Assembly: GCA_030740415.1 (NCBI GenBank)
Contig: JASLXI010000003.1
Span: forward strand, 1 to 17,486
Length of the DNA: 17,486 nt
Direction of reading: 5' to 3'
From: Dehalococcoidia bacterium
GTDB taxonomy: Bacteria; Chloroflexota; Dehalococcoidia; UBA2985
Of the stretch, positions 1 through 7,072 are shown piece after piece. The translations under genes were made by a program, and so were the position numbers. The notes below the pieces were generated by a model. It was not told the origin of the DNA and searched no databases. It worked only from the letters and a program-made list of their open reading frames with translations. Numbering within the stretch: the stretch's first letter is position 1; each line of letters opens with the position of its first letter.

Positions 1-171
1 TTTGGGTGCTTTCGGCACTCTGGGTAACATACTGTTACCAGAATGAGCCTGTACAGCAAACCAAATCCATCCCGCACCACTCCCTTAATAGCACCCTCCC
101 ATACATATGGCCCGCACATCATACCCAACCACCACTGAACTACGATATCCACGTCTCTTGTAACTCGGATA
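1..171. other. Window edge, no gene seen; short inverted repeat
   Basis: No credible coding region is seen before the end of the MFS gene. Positions 23-39 form a perfect inverted repeat, GGTAACA-tac-TGTTACC (7-bp arms, 3-base spacer). It lies downstream of the minus-strand MFS gene and has no T-run, so it is more likely an operator-like dyad or chance than an intrinsic terminator. The plus-strand open frame here has no protein-like composition. Confidence 0.3.
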
Positions 172-1431
172 CTATGTCAAGCGATCTTTAGATGGCCCAG
201 TCTCCGGAAGCAGCATTCCACATATGGCTAAACTCCAAGACAAGATCGAGAATAAGACTAGCCCAGGTAGATAGCTGCTGAGCAAATCTTCAGACATACC
301 AACAGTAATCGGAGATATAAAAGAGAAGAAACTGCCCACGCTCATCAAGGTGCCCATGATTATTGGAACACGCTCAGGATTCGAAGCGTGGAGTTCTATA
401 GGAATCGTAATTAAGACTGGGACATAGAACCAACAGGCGAACCCCATGGCTATTAGCGACACCATCATAAGGTTGTCATACAACAAGATACTCCCGATGC
501 CTGCGAATCCCGCTACAATACCCGGTACGATAAGAAACGGACGCCTCTTATGTACCCTGAGGACCAAGATACTTGAAGCGATCAAGGACAAAGTACCAGC
601 TACAGACATCATTCCCACCATTGATCCGGCTTCAATCAATGTCATACCTCGAACTTCATTGTAAAACGTCGGGAGCCAAGCGACAGCCGCAGTCATCAAC
701 GCATAGGGACCCGTATCGGCCAAAGTAATTAGCATTGTGTTCCTATCCCGAAGGACACCCACTATGTTAATGCCATTACGGCTGCTACTTTCACCCTGGG
801 GATTGTCAGCTTTTCTGTATCCAACTACCAGCCAGAGGGCAGCACCCAGTAATGGCATTATCCCCATCATACTTAGTGCTATACTCCACCCCAAGGTGTC
901 AGCAATTGGTGCCACTACAGAGTTTGATACTGCTGTGGCAAGACTGAACGAAATCACAAACAAGCCATTAAATGTCGGTAGCTCGTTTGCCGGAAACCAG
1001 TGGTTCACCAAAGTAATTACAGCTGGGAACATTAGGCATAGGCCAATCGCATACACCACTCGCAAGGAAATCAAGATCGAATAGTCTAGGCTCAGGAAGC
1101 TAAACACTGGTGCAGATGCCAATGACGCGGCCAGTAGCAACCCATTACTTGGGCCAATCTTGCTTATCAAGACACCAGACGGCAGTCCAAGAAGCATATG
1201 TGTAAAAGGGATTACACTTACGAGAAGGCTTGCTGTGCTCCTATTAATACTGTATTCCCCAATAATCAAAGGGGTTACGGGCCCCACGGCGAACATACTT
1301 AAGCCTACGGAGAAGCTGATGAATAAGAAGACAGCTGCTATTAGGAAACGATATCTATGCAACGATTGCTCTACCGAGAACTTGGATTGATTACCTGATG
1401 ATTGATCCAATCTTGACACCTCTGAACCCAT
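172..1431 (-). CDS. MFS family permease
   Basis: A 419-residue polytopic membrane protein with about 12 hydrophobic segments, the usual size for the Major Facilitator Superfamily, so a proton- or substrate-driven transporter of the inner membrane. The first membrane segment is near residues 28-50. The loop between segments 2 and 3 reads GVLISKIGPSNG, a degenerate form of the MFS signature (G-x-L-[SA]-D-[RK]-x-G). A hydrophilic central loop (about residues 205-230) separates the two six-helix halves. I chose the ATG at 1431, preceded by AGAGGA about nine bases upstream; a TTG at 1500 would add 23 non-hydrophobic residues. It is monocistronic on the minus strand and ends with TAG. The substrate cannot be told from sequence; relatives include cyanate/nitrate-like and organic-anion permeases. 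Confidence 0.85.
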   Translation of the reverse strand: MGSEVSRLDQSSGNQSKFSVEQSLHRYRFLIAAVFLFISFSVGLSMFAVGPVTPLIIGEYSINRSTASLLVSVIPFTHMLLGLPSGVLISKIGPSNGLLLAASLASAPVFSFLSLDYSILISLRVVYAIGLCLMFPAVITLVNHWFPANELPTFNGLFVISFSLATAVSNSVVAPIADTLGWSIALSMMGIMPLLGAALWLVVGYRKADNPQGESSSRNGINIVGVLRDRNTMLITLADTGPYALMTAAVAWLPTFYNEVRGMTLIEAGSMVGMMSVAGTLSLIASSILVLRVHKRRPFLIVPGIVAGFAGIGSILLYDNLMMVSLIAMGFACWFYVPVLITIPIELHASNPERVPIIMGTLMSVGSFFSFISPITVGMSEDLLSSYLPGLVLFSILSWSLAICGMLLPETGPSKDRLT

Positions 1432-1921
1432 ACGTTGAAATCCTCTATAAGAATCTCTGAAAACTTGTAGAGCGCCCAGAAGACGTTTGTTTGCTTGCAA
1501 ACTATAGCTTTCGGGCTGTTTAGCATGGTCTGCTCAAGACAACTTGCCCATTTCAATTACTGCGCTTGGCAACCAGGGTGAAGTAAGAATTGGAAACGCT
1601 GCTGTTATGTCCGGTCTGGATTAGCATTCGGTGTTGGGGGTAGGCACCAAATAGCACCTACACTGCCTCAACCGAGCTGGGGATGGAAGGTTGTACCTCG
1701 CTGTGGATGGGGCTTCGTAGCGACGGTCTAGGAGGTGTGGAGAAGATCTGAACTTGCAACTGGCGTCGTCCTTCTGTCTTGGCCGAAGTTGGCAGCCTTA
1801 AAGCAACAGCGGTTCCCTCTCATTTGGTGTTGGAGGAAGTAATTTGGCCTCCGTGGGCTTGTGCTATCTCTCCAGTTCTTAGGGGGAGAGGAAATAGGCT
1901 TATGGCTAGACAGGTATGCGA
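1432..1921. other. Intergenic, no gene recognised
   Basis: About 490 bases between the MFS start and the tRNA 3' end. I read both strands and found no coding region. The two overlapping open frames near the tRNA are artefacts of reading through it. On the minus strand TATAGT (1501-1506) is a possible -10 for the MFS gene, without a convincing -35. A weak inverted repeat CTCTCC/GGAGAG at about 1868-1892 lies past the tRNA 3' end but has no U-tract. Confidence 0.4.
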
Positions 1922-1996
<75 letters not shown>

Positions 1997-2036
1997 TAGT
2001 CCAAGATTAAAGCGGAGCTACCGGAGTGTCAAGGAA

Positions 2037-3257
2037 TCAAGAGATGGACAGGAACTTCACCACCCGGTCGAGTATTCGGTGGGCCACCTGGTATTTGGTC
2101 ATCAGGGGCAGGTCTTCAACATCTCCGTCCTTGTCCAGGATGGCAACCTTGTTGGTGTCCACGTTAAAGCCGCTATCCTCTGCTGTGATGTCGTTGGCAG
2201 CGATGAGGGCAAGCTTCTTGTCCTTGAGCTTCTTACGAGCGTTGCCCAGAAGGTCTTCGCTCTCGGCGGCGAAGCCCACTCGCAACACACCCTCTGGCAC
2301 CTCTAGAAAGAAGTCGGCGTTCTTTTCCAGATGGAGCACCAGTCCTTCGCCGTCCTGGTTTTTCTTGATCTTTTGGGAGGCAACCTGGGCCGGACGGTAG
2401 TCGCTGACCGCGGCAGCCATGATCAGGACGTCCGCGCCCATGCAGGCGCTCAAAACGGCTTCCCTCATTTCGGCCACGGTGGTCACGTGCCGCACATCCA
2501 TGTTGGCGGGATCGGGAAGGGACGTTGGCGCGGTAATAAGGGTTACCAGCGCTCCTCGGTCCCGGGCGGCCTGGGCCACGGCGTAGCCCATCTTGCCCGA
2601 AGAGCGGTTGGTTATCACTCGAACTGGGTCTATAGGCTCCTGGGTTCCCCCCGCGCTCACTACCACCGAGCTCCCAGCCATGTCGCCTTGCCGACCAAGA
2701 ATAGCACGTAGGATATCCACTATCTGGGGCACTTCCACCAGGCGCCCCATACCTCGGAGGCCTGAGGCCAGACGTCCCTCCGCCGGCCCTATGATTGTGA
2801 CTCCTCGCTGCCGCAGCTTTTCCAGGTTCTCCTGCGTAGCGGGATTATCGAACATGTAGCCGTCCATAGCAGGAGCTACGGCTACTGGTGCGGAGGAACC
2901 CAAGATGGTCGTGGTGAGGGCGTCGTCGGCGAGGCCGTGGGCCAGCTTGGCGATGACGTGTGCGGTGGCCGGGGCCACCACGATGATATCGGCGCTCTGA
3001 GCCATCACCACATGAGATATTCCCTGCGCAGACTCCGCGTCAAACAGGTTTGTGATGACAGGGCGATGGGTCAGGCTCTTGAATGAAAGGGGCGTGATGA
3101 AGTTACTCGCGCCCTGGGTGAGAATCACATCCACCTGGGCACCCTCTTGGGTAAGCTTGCTTGCCAAGTCGGCGGCCTTGTAGCAAGCAATGCTACCCGT
3201 AACCCCCAGGACCACCTTGCTACCCGAAAGAGGGCTATTCATTTCCTTCATCTCCAT
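2037..3257 (-). CDS. coaBC: Bifunctional phosphopantothenoylcysteine decarboxylase / phosphopantothenate-cysteine ligase
   Basis: This 406-residue flavoprotein carries out two steps of CoA synthesis: CTP-dependent joining of 4'-phosphopantothenate to cysteine (CoaB, C-terminal half), then FMN-dependent decarboxylation to 4'-phosphopantetheine (CoaC, N-terminal half). The CoaC half shows GVTGSIACYKA (18-28), the catalytic-type His82 in GISHV, APATAHVIAKLAHGLADD (95-112) and PAMD (129-132). The CoaB half shows SAGGTQEPIDPVRVITNRSSGKMG (201-224, key residues GT-EPIDPVR and NRSSGKMG), AAAVSDYRP (281-289), KIKK (296-299) and VGFAAE. Two residues differ from E. coli Dfp as I recall it: Asp132 where PAMN has Asn, and Ser165 in LASG where E. 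coli has the clamp Cys. ATG start at 3257, 24 bases after coaX. Last protein gene of the acpS operon. Confidence 0.96.
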   Translation of the reverse strand: MEMKEMNSPLSGSKVVLGVTGSIACYKAADLASKLTQEGAQVDVILTQGASNFITPLSFKSLTHRPVITNLFDAESAQGISHVVMAQSADIIVVAPATAHVIAKLAHGLADDALTTTILGSSAPVAVAPAMDGYMFDNPATQENLEKLRQRGVTIIGPAEGRLASGLRGMGRLVEVPQIVDILRAILGRQGDMAGSSVVVSAGGTQEPIDPVRVITNRSSGKMGYAVAQAARDRGALVTLITAPTSLPDPANMDVRHVTTVAEMREAVLSACMGADVLIMAAAVSDYRPAQVASQKIKKNQDGEGLVLHLEKNADFFLEVPEGVLRVGFAAESEDLLGNARKKLKDKKLALIAANDITAEDSGFNVDTNKVAILDKDGDVEDLPLMTKYQVAHRILDRVVKFLSIS

Positions 3258-3281
3258 GCTCTTTCTTGGTATCGGGTTGCA

Positions 3282-4052
3282 TTACTCTCCAATGTTGTGC
3301 TCAAAAATGAGGCGAAGGCCGACAAGAGTGAGATCCATGTTTACAGCGTCGAATACGGAGGTCTCCTTCCGAATCAAGGTCGCCATGCCGCCGGTGGCCA
3401 CTACTTTAGTATCCTCTCCGATCTCCGCCTTGAAGCGGTGCACCATCGCCTCTACCATGCCTACGTGTCCGAAGAGGACGCCAGATTGGATGCTAGCCGC
3501 GGTGGTACGCCCGATAGCCGTCTTGGGCGGGACCAGTTCCACACGTCGAAGCTGAGAGGTGTGCTCATATAGAGCCTCCGCGGTGAGGTTAATCCCGGAG
3601 GCGATGGCTCCACCAAGATAGTCTCCCTCCCGGGAGATGGCATCGAAGACCGTGGCTGTACCGAAGTCCACTACAATGATTGGCCCACCATACAGCTTGA
3701 ATGCCGCGGCGGCGTCGACCACCCGGTCAGCACCCACATCCCTGGGATTTTCGTACTGAATGCGTACACCAGTTTTGGTGCCAGTTCCGACAACTAGTGG
3801 CTGAACCCCAAAATGAATCACAGCCAGTTCTTCGAAGACCTGGGTCAGAGGTGGCACTACGCTACATATAGCAATGCTGTGGACATTCTGGGGGTCCACC
3901 CCCTTGAGGGGAAGCAGGCTGCGAATCATAAGGCCGTACTCATCGGGTAGCTTGTGGATGTCCGTGGCCAGACGCCACGTAGCCACAAGCTCTTCCTCTT
4001 GAAAGACCCCCATGGTCACATTACTATTACCTACATCTATGGCCAGTAGCAT
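3282..4052 (-). CDS. coaX: Type III pantothenate kinase
   Basis: Phosphorylates pantothenate to 4'-phosphopantothenate, the first committed step of CoA synthesis. CoaX enzymes belong to the ASKHA fold, need a monovalent cation and are not inhibited by CoA. The 256-residue protein has the expected size. Motifs are DVGNSN at residues 6-11 (phosphate-binding loop), GADRVVDA at 107-114 with the catalytic-type Asp109, DFGTAT at 129-134 and GGAIASGINL at 147-156. I start at the ATG at 4052, which places the DVGNSN motif at its usual distance from the N-terminus; an in-frame TTG at 4064 would add four residues. It lies 53 bases after nnrD and 24 before coaBC, so its product passes directly to the next gene's enzyme. 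Confidence 0.96.
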   Translation of the reverse strand: MLLAIDVGNSNVTMGVFQEEELVATWRLATDIHKLPDEYGLMIRSLLPLKGVDPQNVHSIAICSVVPPLTQVFEELAVIHFGVQPLVVGTGTKTGVRIQYENPRDVGADRVVDAAAAFKLYGGPIIVVDFGTATVFDAISREGDYLGGAIASGINLTAEALYEHTSQLRRVELVPPKTAIGRTTAASIQSGVLFGHVGMVEAMVHRFKAEIGEDTKVVATGGMATLIRKETSVFDAVNMDLTLVGLRLIFEHNIGE

Positions 4053-4105
4053 GACATAATCCAAAGGGCATTATAGGGAAGATGTCTCTACGCATCAACC
4101 GAAGC

Positions 4106-5680
4106 CTAATCGAGAAGGAGATCACCCTCTTTAACCTGCTTTATCACCCGGGGAAGTCGAGGTAACAGGTCGCTGGCGATCATGCCGGTATCCCCTATCT
4201 CCCGCCTGACCTGCTCTCCGGCCGCTCCGTGAAGGTAAACAGCGCAGGAGGCGGCATCGAAGGTGGACAGGCCCTGCGCCAGCAGTCCTGCCATGACTCC
4301 GGCCAGTATGTCCCCCGTTCCCGCCGAAGCGAGGCCTGGATTTGCGAAGGAGCTCATCCGTACCTGGCCTGTGGGATCGCTTACTATCGTATGTGCCCCC
4401 TTCAGCACAACCGACTTGCCCCAATGAACTGCCCGCTCCCTGGCGGTACTCAGGCGGGTGGCGTTGATCTCCCCTGGGGTCATTCCCGTGAGCCGGGACA
4501 TCTCTCCTGGATGGGGCGCGACCACTGCCTCTCCCCTTAACCCCATCCACCACTCTGGGACTTTTGACATAATATTCAGGGCGTCGGCGTCCAACACCAT
4601 CGGTGTTCCTGGATAGCGAGAGGTAAAGAGGGTTTTTCTGAGCAGTCGGGCCACGTCAGGCCCCTGGCCCAGGCCACAACCGACGAGTAGTGCCTGATAG
4701 TTAGACGCTTCCGAGAGGATGATTTCCGATGCCTCGTCGGACAGAGCACCATCTGCTTCAGGCAAAGGCAGATATGTAACCTCGGTGAGTTTGGTGGCGA
4801 GAATAGGCTCCAAGCTCCTCGGCATTGCCAAAGTGACCAGCCCAGTGCCTACCCGCGCGGCTCCCTCGCAGGCCAGGTATGCAGCACCAATGTATTTCGC
4901 CGAGCCCGCCACCATCAGCACCCGACCAAAGGTGCCTTTGTGGGAGGCCAGGGGCCGCCTTGGAAGAGCATTCCTTACCCAGTCCTGAGTAATAAGTTCC
5001 TGGGGCACATCCTCTGCCAGGGACTGCGGCATGCCAATGTCCACCACCTCCAGCCGCCCTACGTGCTCAGCACCTGGAAATGCAAACAGACCCACCTTGG
5101 GGTATCCCAGAGCTACTGTCACGTCTGCTGTAGGGCAGTGGGGGTCTGACTCCCCAGAATCCGCGTCGAGCCCAGTGGGCACGTCCAGGGCCATAAGGCC
5201 TAATTCGAGTCTAGCGGCCTTTGCGTTGATCAGCAGAGTGAGGATTTCCGCCAGGGTTCCCTCTATGGGCCGTGCCCTCCCCGTGCCCAGAACGGCATCT
5301 ATGACCAAGCGAGCTTTGCTTAACCGGCTCGCCAGTAGTGAATAACCTGTATCTTCCTCCGCCAAATGTGGTGTGATACCGCGATCCAACAGTAACTGGC
5401 GCTTGGGGTCGTCGTCTTTTCGAGGAAGAGTGAGGTAGACCGTCACCCCTGCACCCCAGTCGCATAGGTGACGCGCTGCCACCATCCCATCGCCCCCGTT
5501 ATTGCCAGGGCCAACCAGGACGAGTATTGGCATACCCTGGACATCGCCCAAAAACTCCCTGGCTTTCCCAGCCACGGCCAGTCCAGCCTTCTCCATCAGA
5601 GTATCGGTGGAGACACCTTCTTGGGCGCACCTCTCTTCGAGGAGGCGCATTTCCTCAGTCGTGACTAGTTTCATTGACAT
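4106..5680 (-). CDS. nnrD: Bifunctional NAD(P)H-hydrate epimerase / ADP-dependent NAD(P)H-hydrate dehydratase
   Basis: Metabolite-repair enzyme: it interconverts the epimers of damaged, hydrated NAD(P)H and dehydrates the S form back to NAD(P)H using ADP. The 524 residues are the normal bacterial fusion. The N-terminal YjeF/epimerase domain carries GPGNNGGDG (57-65) and DVPTGLDADSGE (166-177). The C-terminal ribokinase-like dehydratase carries HKGTFGRVLMVAGS (247-260), VLDADALN (362-369), APHPGEMSRLTG (388-399), LKGAHT (426-431) and NPGLASAGTGD (447-457). The ATG at 5680 lies inside the end of acpS, a 26-base overlap that implies translational coupling. NnrD next to acpS is a widespread bacterial arrangement. 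E. coli YjeF is the homologue. No key motif looks lost. Confidence 0.96.
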   Translation of the reverse strand: MSMKLVTTEEMRLLEERCAQEGVSTDTLMEKAGLAVAGKAREFLGDVQGMPILVLVGPGNNGGDGMVAARHLCDWGAGVTVYLTLPRKDDDPKRQLLLDRGITPHLAEEDTGYSLLASRLSKARLVIDAVLGTGRARPIEGTLAEILTLLINAKAARLELGLMALDVPTGLDADSGESDPHCPTADVTVALGYPKVGLFAFPGAEHVGRLEVVDIGMPQSLAEDVPQELITQDWVRNALPRRPLASHKGTFGRVLMVAGSAKYIGAAYLACEGAARVGTGLVTLAMPRSLEPILATKLTEVTYLPLPEADGALSDEASEIILSEASNYQALLVGCGLGQGPDVARLLRKTLFTSRYPGTPMVLDADALNIMSKVPEWWMGLRGEAVVAPHPGEMSRLTGMTPGEINATRLSTARERAVHWGKSVVLKGAHTIVSDPTGQVRMSSFANPGLASAGTGDILAGVMAGLLAQGLSTFDAASCAVYLHGAAGEQVRREIGDTGMIASDLLPRLPRVIKQVKEGDLLLD

Positions 5681-6035
5681 TCATTACCACGGAGGCTACC
5701 GCGTAGTCTCGTGAGTGGGAAAGACTTATGGCTACCTCGGCCATGCCGATACGGGCAGCACGAGCACTGGCCCGGTCGTGAAGGGTGATCTGTGGGGGGT
5801 GACCCCTCTTACGAGTCACCTCAATGTCCCGCCACCCTACCCCGCGAGCACCCGTGCCCAGAGCTTTCATGACAGCCTCTTTAGCGGCGAAGCGAGCTGC
5901 CAGCTGCGGTATGCGACCCCGGCAGTAGGCTTGTTCGTCCGGGGTATATATGCGATCGAGGAAGCCTGCCCCCCAACGCTCCAGGACACCCTTCAGTCGC
6001 CACAACTCCAAGATATCCACGCCCACGGTTAGCAT
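5655..6035 (-). CDS. acpS: Holo-[acyl-carrier-protein] synthase
   Basis: Transfers 4'-phosphopantetheine from CoA to the conserved Ser of acyl carrier protein, activating fatty-acid synthesis. At 126 residues it has AcpS length (trimeric group-I phosphopantetheinyl transferases). Motifs are VGVDI (4-8) with Mg-binding Asp7, RFAAKEAVMKALG (48-60) with Glu53, and ISLSHSRDYAVASV (103-116). The ATG at 6035 is preceded by AGAGGTG about seven bases upstream, a good ribosome site. It is the first gene of the minus-strand operon acpS-nnrD-coaX-coaBC; the last 26 bases overlap nnrD. Its leader carries a long inverted repeat at 6076-6111, so expression of the operon may be regulated there. Confidence 0.95.
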   Translation of the reverse strand: MLTVGVDILELWRLKGVLERWGAGFLDRIYTPDEQAYCRGRIPQLAARFAAKEAVMKALGTGARGVGWRDIEVTRKRGHPPQITLHDRASARAARIGMAEVAISLSHSRDYAVASVVMNVNETSHD

Positions 6036-6075
6036 TCACGGCACCTCTTAATCTTACCCCAATCGTTCTCTCATT

Positions 6076-6111
6076 GCTGGTAAGGTTACTGCGATAAGTA
6101 ACCTTACTAGC
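6076..6111 (-). promoter_or_regulatory. Long inverted repeat with nested dyads in the acpS leader
   Basis: Two 15-base arms (6076-6090 and 6097-6111) are complementary apart from one G-T position, with loop gcgata. Each arm is itself a near-palindrome, GTAA-GG-TTAC at 6080-6089 and GTAA-CC-TTAC at 6098-6107, centres 18 bases apart. The repeat sits between the putative -10 (6141-6146) and the acpS ribosome site. No U-tract follows in the minus direction, so it is not a classical intrinsic terminator. It is either a tandem operator or a leader RNA hairpin. Confidence 0.6.
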
Positions 6112-6140
6112 AGGGGACATATTGCTCAAGCCCCTACGAT

Positions 6141-6146
6141 ATTATA
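6141..6146 (-). promoter_or_regulatory. Putative -10 box of the acpS operon
   Basis: A perfect TATAAT on the minus strand, about 105 bases before the acpS start. A matching -35 at the right spacing is poor (CAGGAC near 6164-6169), so either the promoter is activator-dependent or the call is wrong. Transcription would start near 6134, leaving a leader of about 100 bases that contains the inverted repeat. Confidence 0.4.
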
Positions 6147-6222
6147 CTGCACAACGCTCCGTTGTCCTGTCCCCGCGCTTATGCCATACCTTGTGATGCA
6201 AAGTCCAGTAAGTGTATGGTGA

Positions 6223-6453
6223 TGCGGTACGGCTTATTTTCTGGGCACCGTCTCCCTAATCTGCGGGATAGTCGCCCTCGTGATGAGACTAAAAGCCAGG
6301 CGGCAAGGGCCGGGAGCAAGCTCACGTAGTGGTGCAATAATTGCCCTTTTATTGGCAATCATCTTTCATCTACAGGCTAGCTACTTGGGTGGTAATGAAA
6401 TATGTAAAAGACTCCGTTGGGCGTTGTGCTTATTTCTGGGTGGTGTAGAATGA
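6223..6453 (+). pseudogene. Possible relic of a small membrane protein
   Basis: This frame is open for 76 codons after a TGA at 6220-6222 and encodes a protein-like pattern. It has a hydrophobic stretch (YFLGTVSLICGIVALVM), a basic turn (RLKARRQGPG), a second hydrophobic stretch (AIIALLLAIIFHL) and a basic tail. No ATG precedes the first membrane segment; the only Met lies after it (6283). It resembles the two-helix small membrane proteins that often carry GxVSLxxGIxAL-type helices, but I cannot name the family. The missing start and upstream stop suggest a decayed 5' end. It could also be chance. Confidence 0.3.
6424..6451 (+). promoter_or_regulatory. Putative promoter of the HNH-like gene
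   Basis: TTGTGC (6424-6429), 16 bases, TAGAAT (6446-6451). Four of six matches at -35 and five of six at -10 of the sigma-70 type. Transcription would start near 6458, about 100 bases before the chosen start of the following gene. Confidence 0.35.
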
Positions 6454-6556
6454 ACGTGGCGCATTGGGAGAGACGTGTCAGTAGAGTGGAAGCTAGTGGA
6501 TGCCCTCAAGAAGGGATTGTGAAGTTGATCTACTTACGAAAGGGGATAATAAGAAC

Positions 6557-6937
6557 ATGCTGAAAGGTGTCATGGCTTATGGTCACCTGATTGAAAATCC
6601 GCCGCCAGGAATACTCATAATAGGTATTCCCTTAGCAGTGGTCGTCATCATTTTTGTAGCACTCAAATTGCGGACGAGGATCAGGGAAAGAGGTCTAGCG
6701 CCGCCAATCTCACAATCGGTAATAGAAGCAGCTTGGAGGCGCGCGAGTGGTCATTGTGAATGCCCTAGAGATACTCATGACCACGGGAGCATTAGATGCG
6801 AGAGGCAACTGGCCTGGGCCGATCGTGGTCGTGAGGGAATAGGTGCCTGGGAGGCCACTAGAGTAGAGGCTGGCGGTGGCGACACTCTTTCCAACTGCGA
6901 AATCTTGTGCTGGAACTCCTGTCGCGCCACCCCTTGA
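6557..6937 (+). CDS. Small membrane-anchored HNH-like protein, catalytic histidines missing
   Basis: A predicted 126-residue protein. An N-terminal membrane helix (about residues 15-36, PGILIIGIPLAVVVIIFVAL) is followed by a basic stretch (KLRTRIRERG) and a soluble Cys-rich domain. The domain reads AWRRASGHCECPRDTHDHG, then RCERQLAWADRGREGIGAWEA, then GGDTLSNCEILCWNSC, close to small HNH/zinc-ribbon proteins in which WEA is followed by HH and LC-W ends in CH. Here the HH pair after WEA is T-R and the final CH is S-C, so the HNH histidines are absent while the Asn of SNC remains. It is probably inactive as a nuclease: degenerate, or reused as a zinc-binding protein. An upstream in-frame ATG at 6500, with GGAAG before it, would add 19 residues. 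Isolated between divergent units. Confidence 0.5.
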   Translation: MLKGVMAYGHLIENPPPGILIIGIPLAVVVIIFVALKLRTRIRERGLAPPISQSVIEAAWRRASGHCECPRDTHDHGSIRCERQLAWADRGREGIGAWEATRVEAGGGDTLSNCEILCWNSCRATP

Positions 6938-7004
6938 TTGGCTCCCTGAACTTTTCTATTTAGAGCGTAGAATTACACTCTGACAATATGAAATATGGAC
7001 AACG

Positions 7005-7034
7005 TTCAGATTGTTCTGGCCTCTTGGCTATGCT
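7005..7034 (+). promoter_or_regulatory. Weak candidate promoter before folD
   Basis: TTCAGA (7005-7010), 18 bases, TATGCT (7029-7034), 38 bases before the GTG of folD. The -10 is reasonable and the -35 poor. The same TATGCTAA string occurs before the partial gene at the right end of the window (17406-17413). Confidence 0.25.
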
Positions 7035-7072
7035 AAGATTCCACCGCAAACCCACACACTAGGAGACAAGCG

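Noticed and set aside
1868..1892. CTCTCC/GGAGAG hairpin as terminator of the tRNA transcript
   Set aside because: Only 6 bp with an 11-base or longer loop and no U-tract.
7011..7036. Possible sigma-54 promoter before folD (TGGC..TGCT)
   Set aside because: The GG to GC spacing is 14 rather than the required 12 bases.
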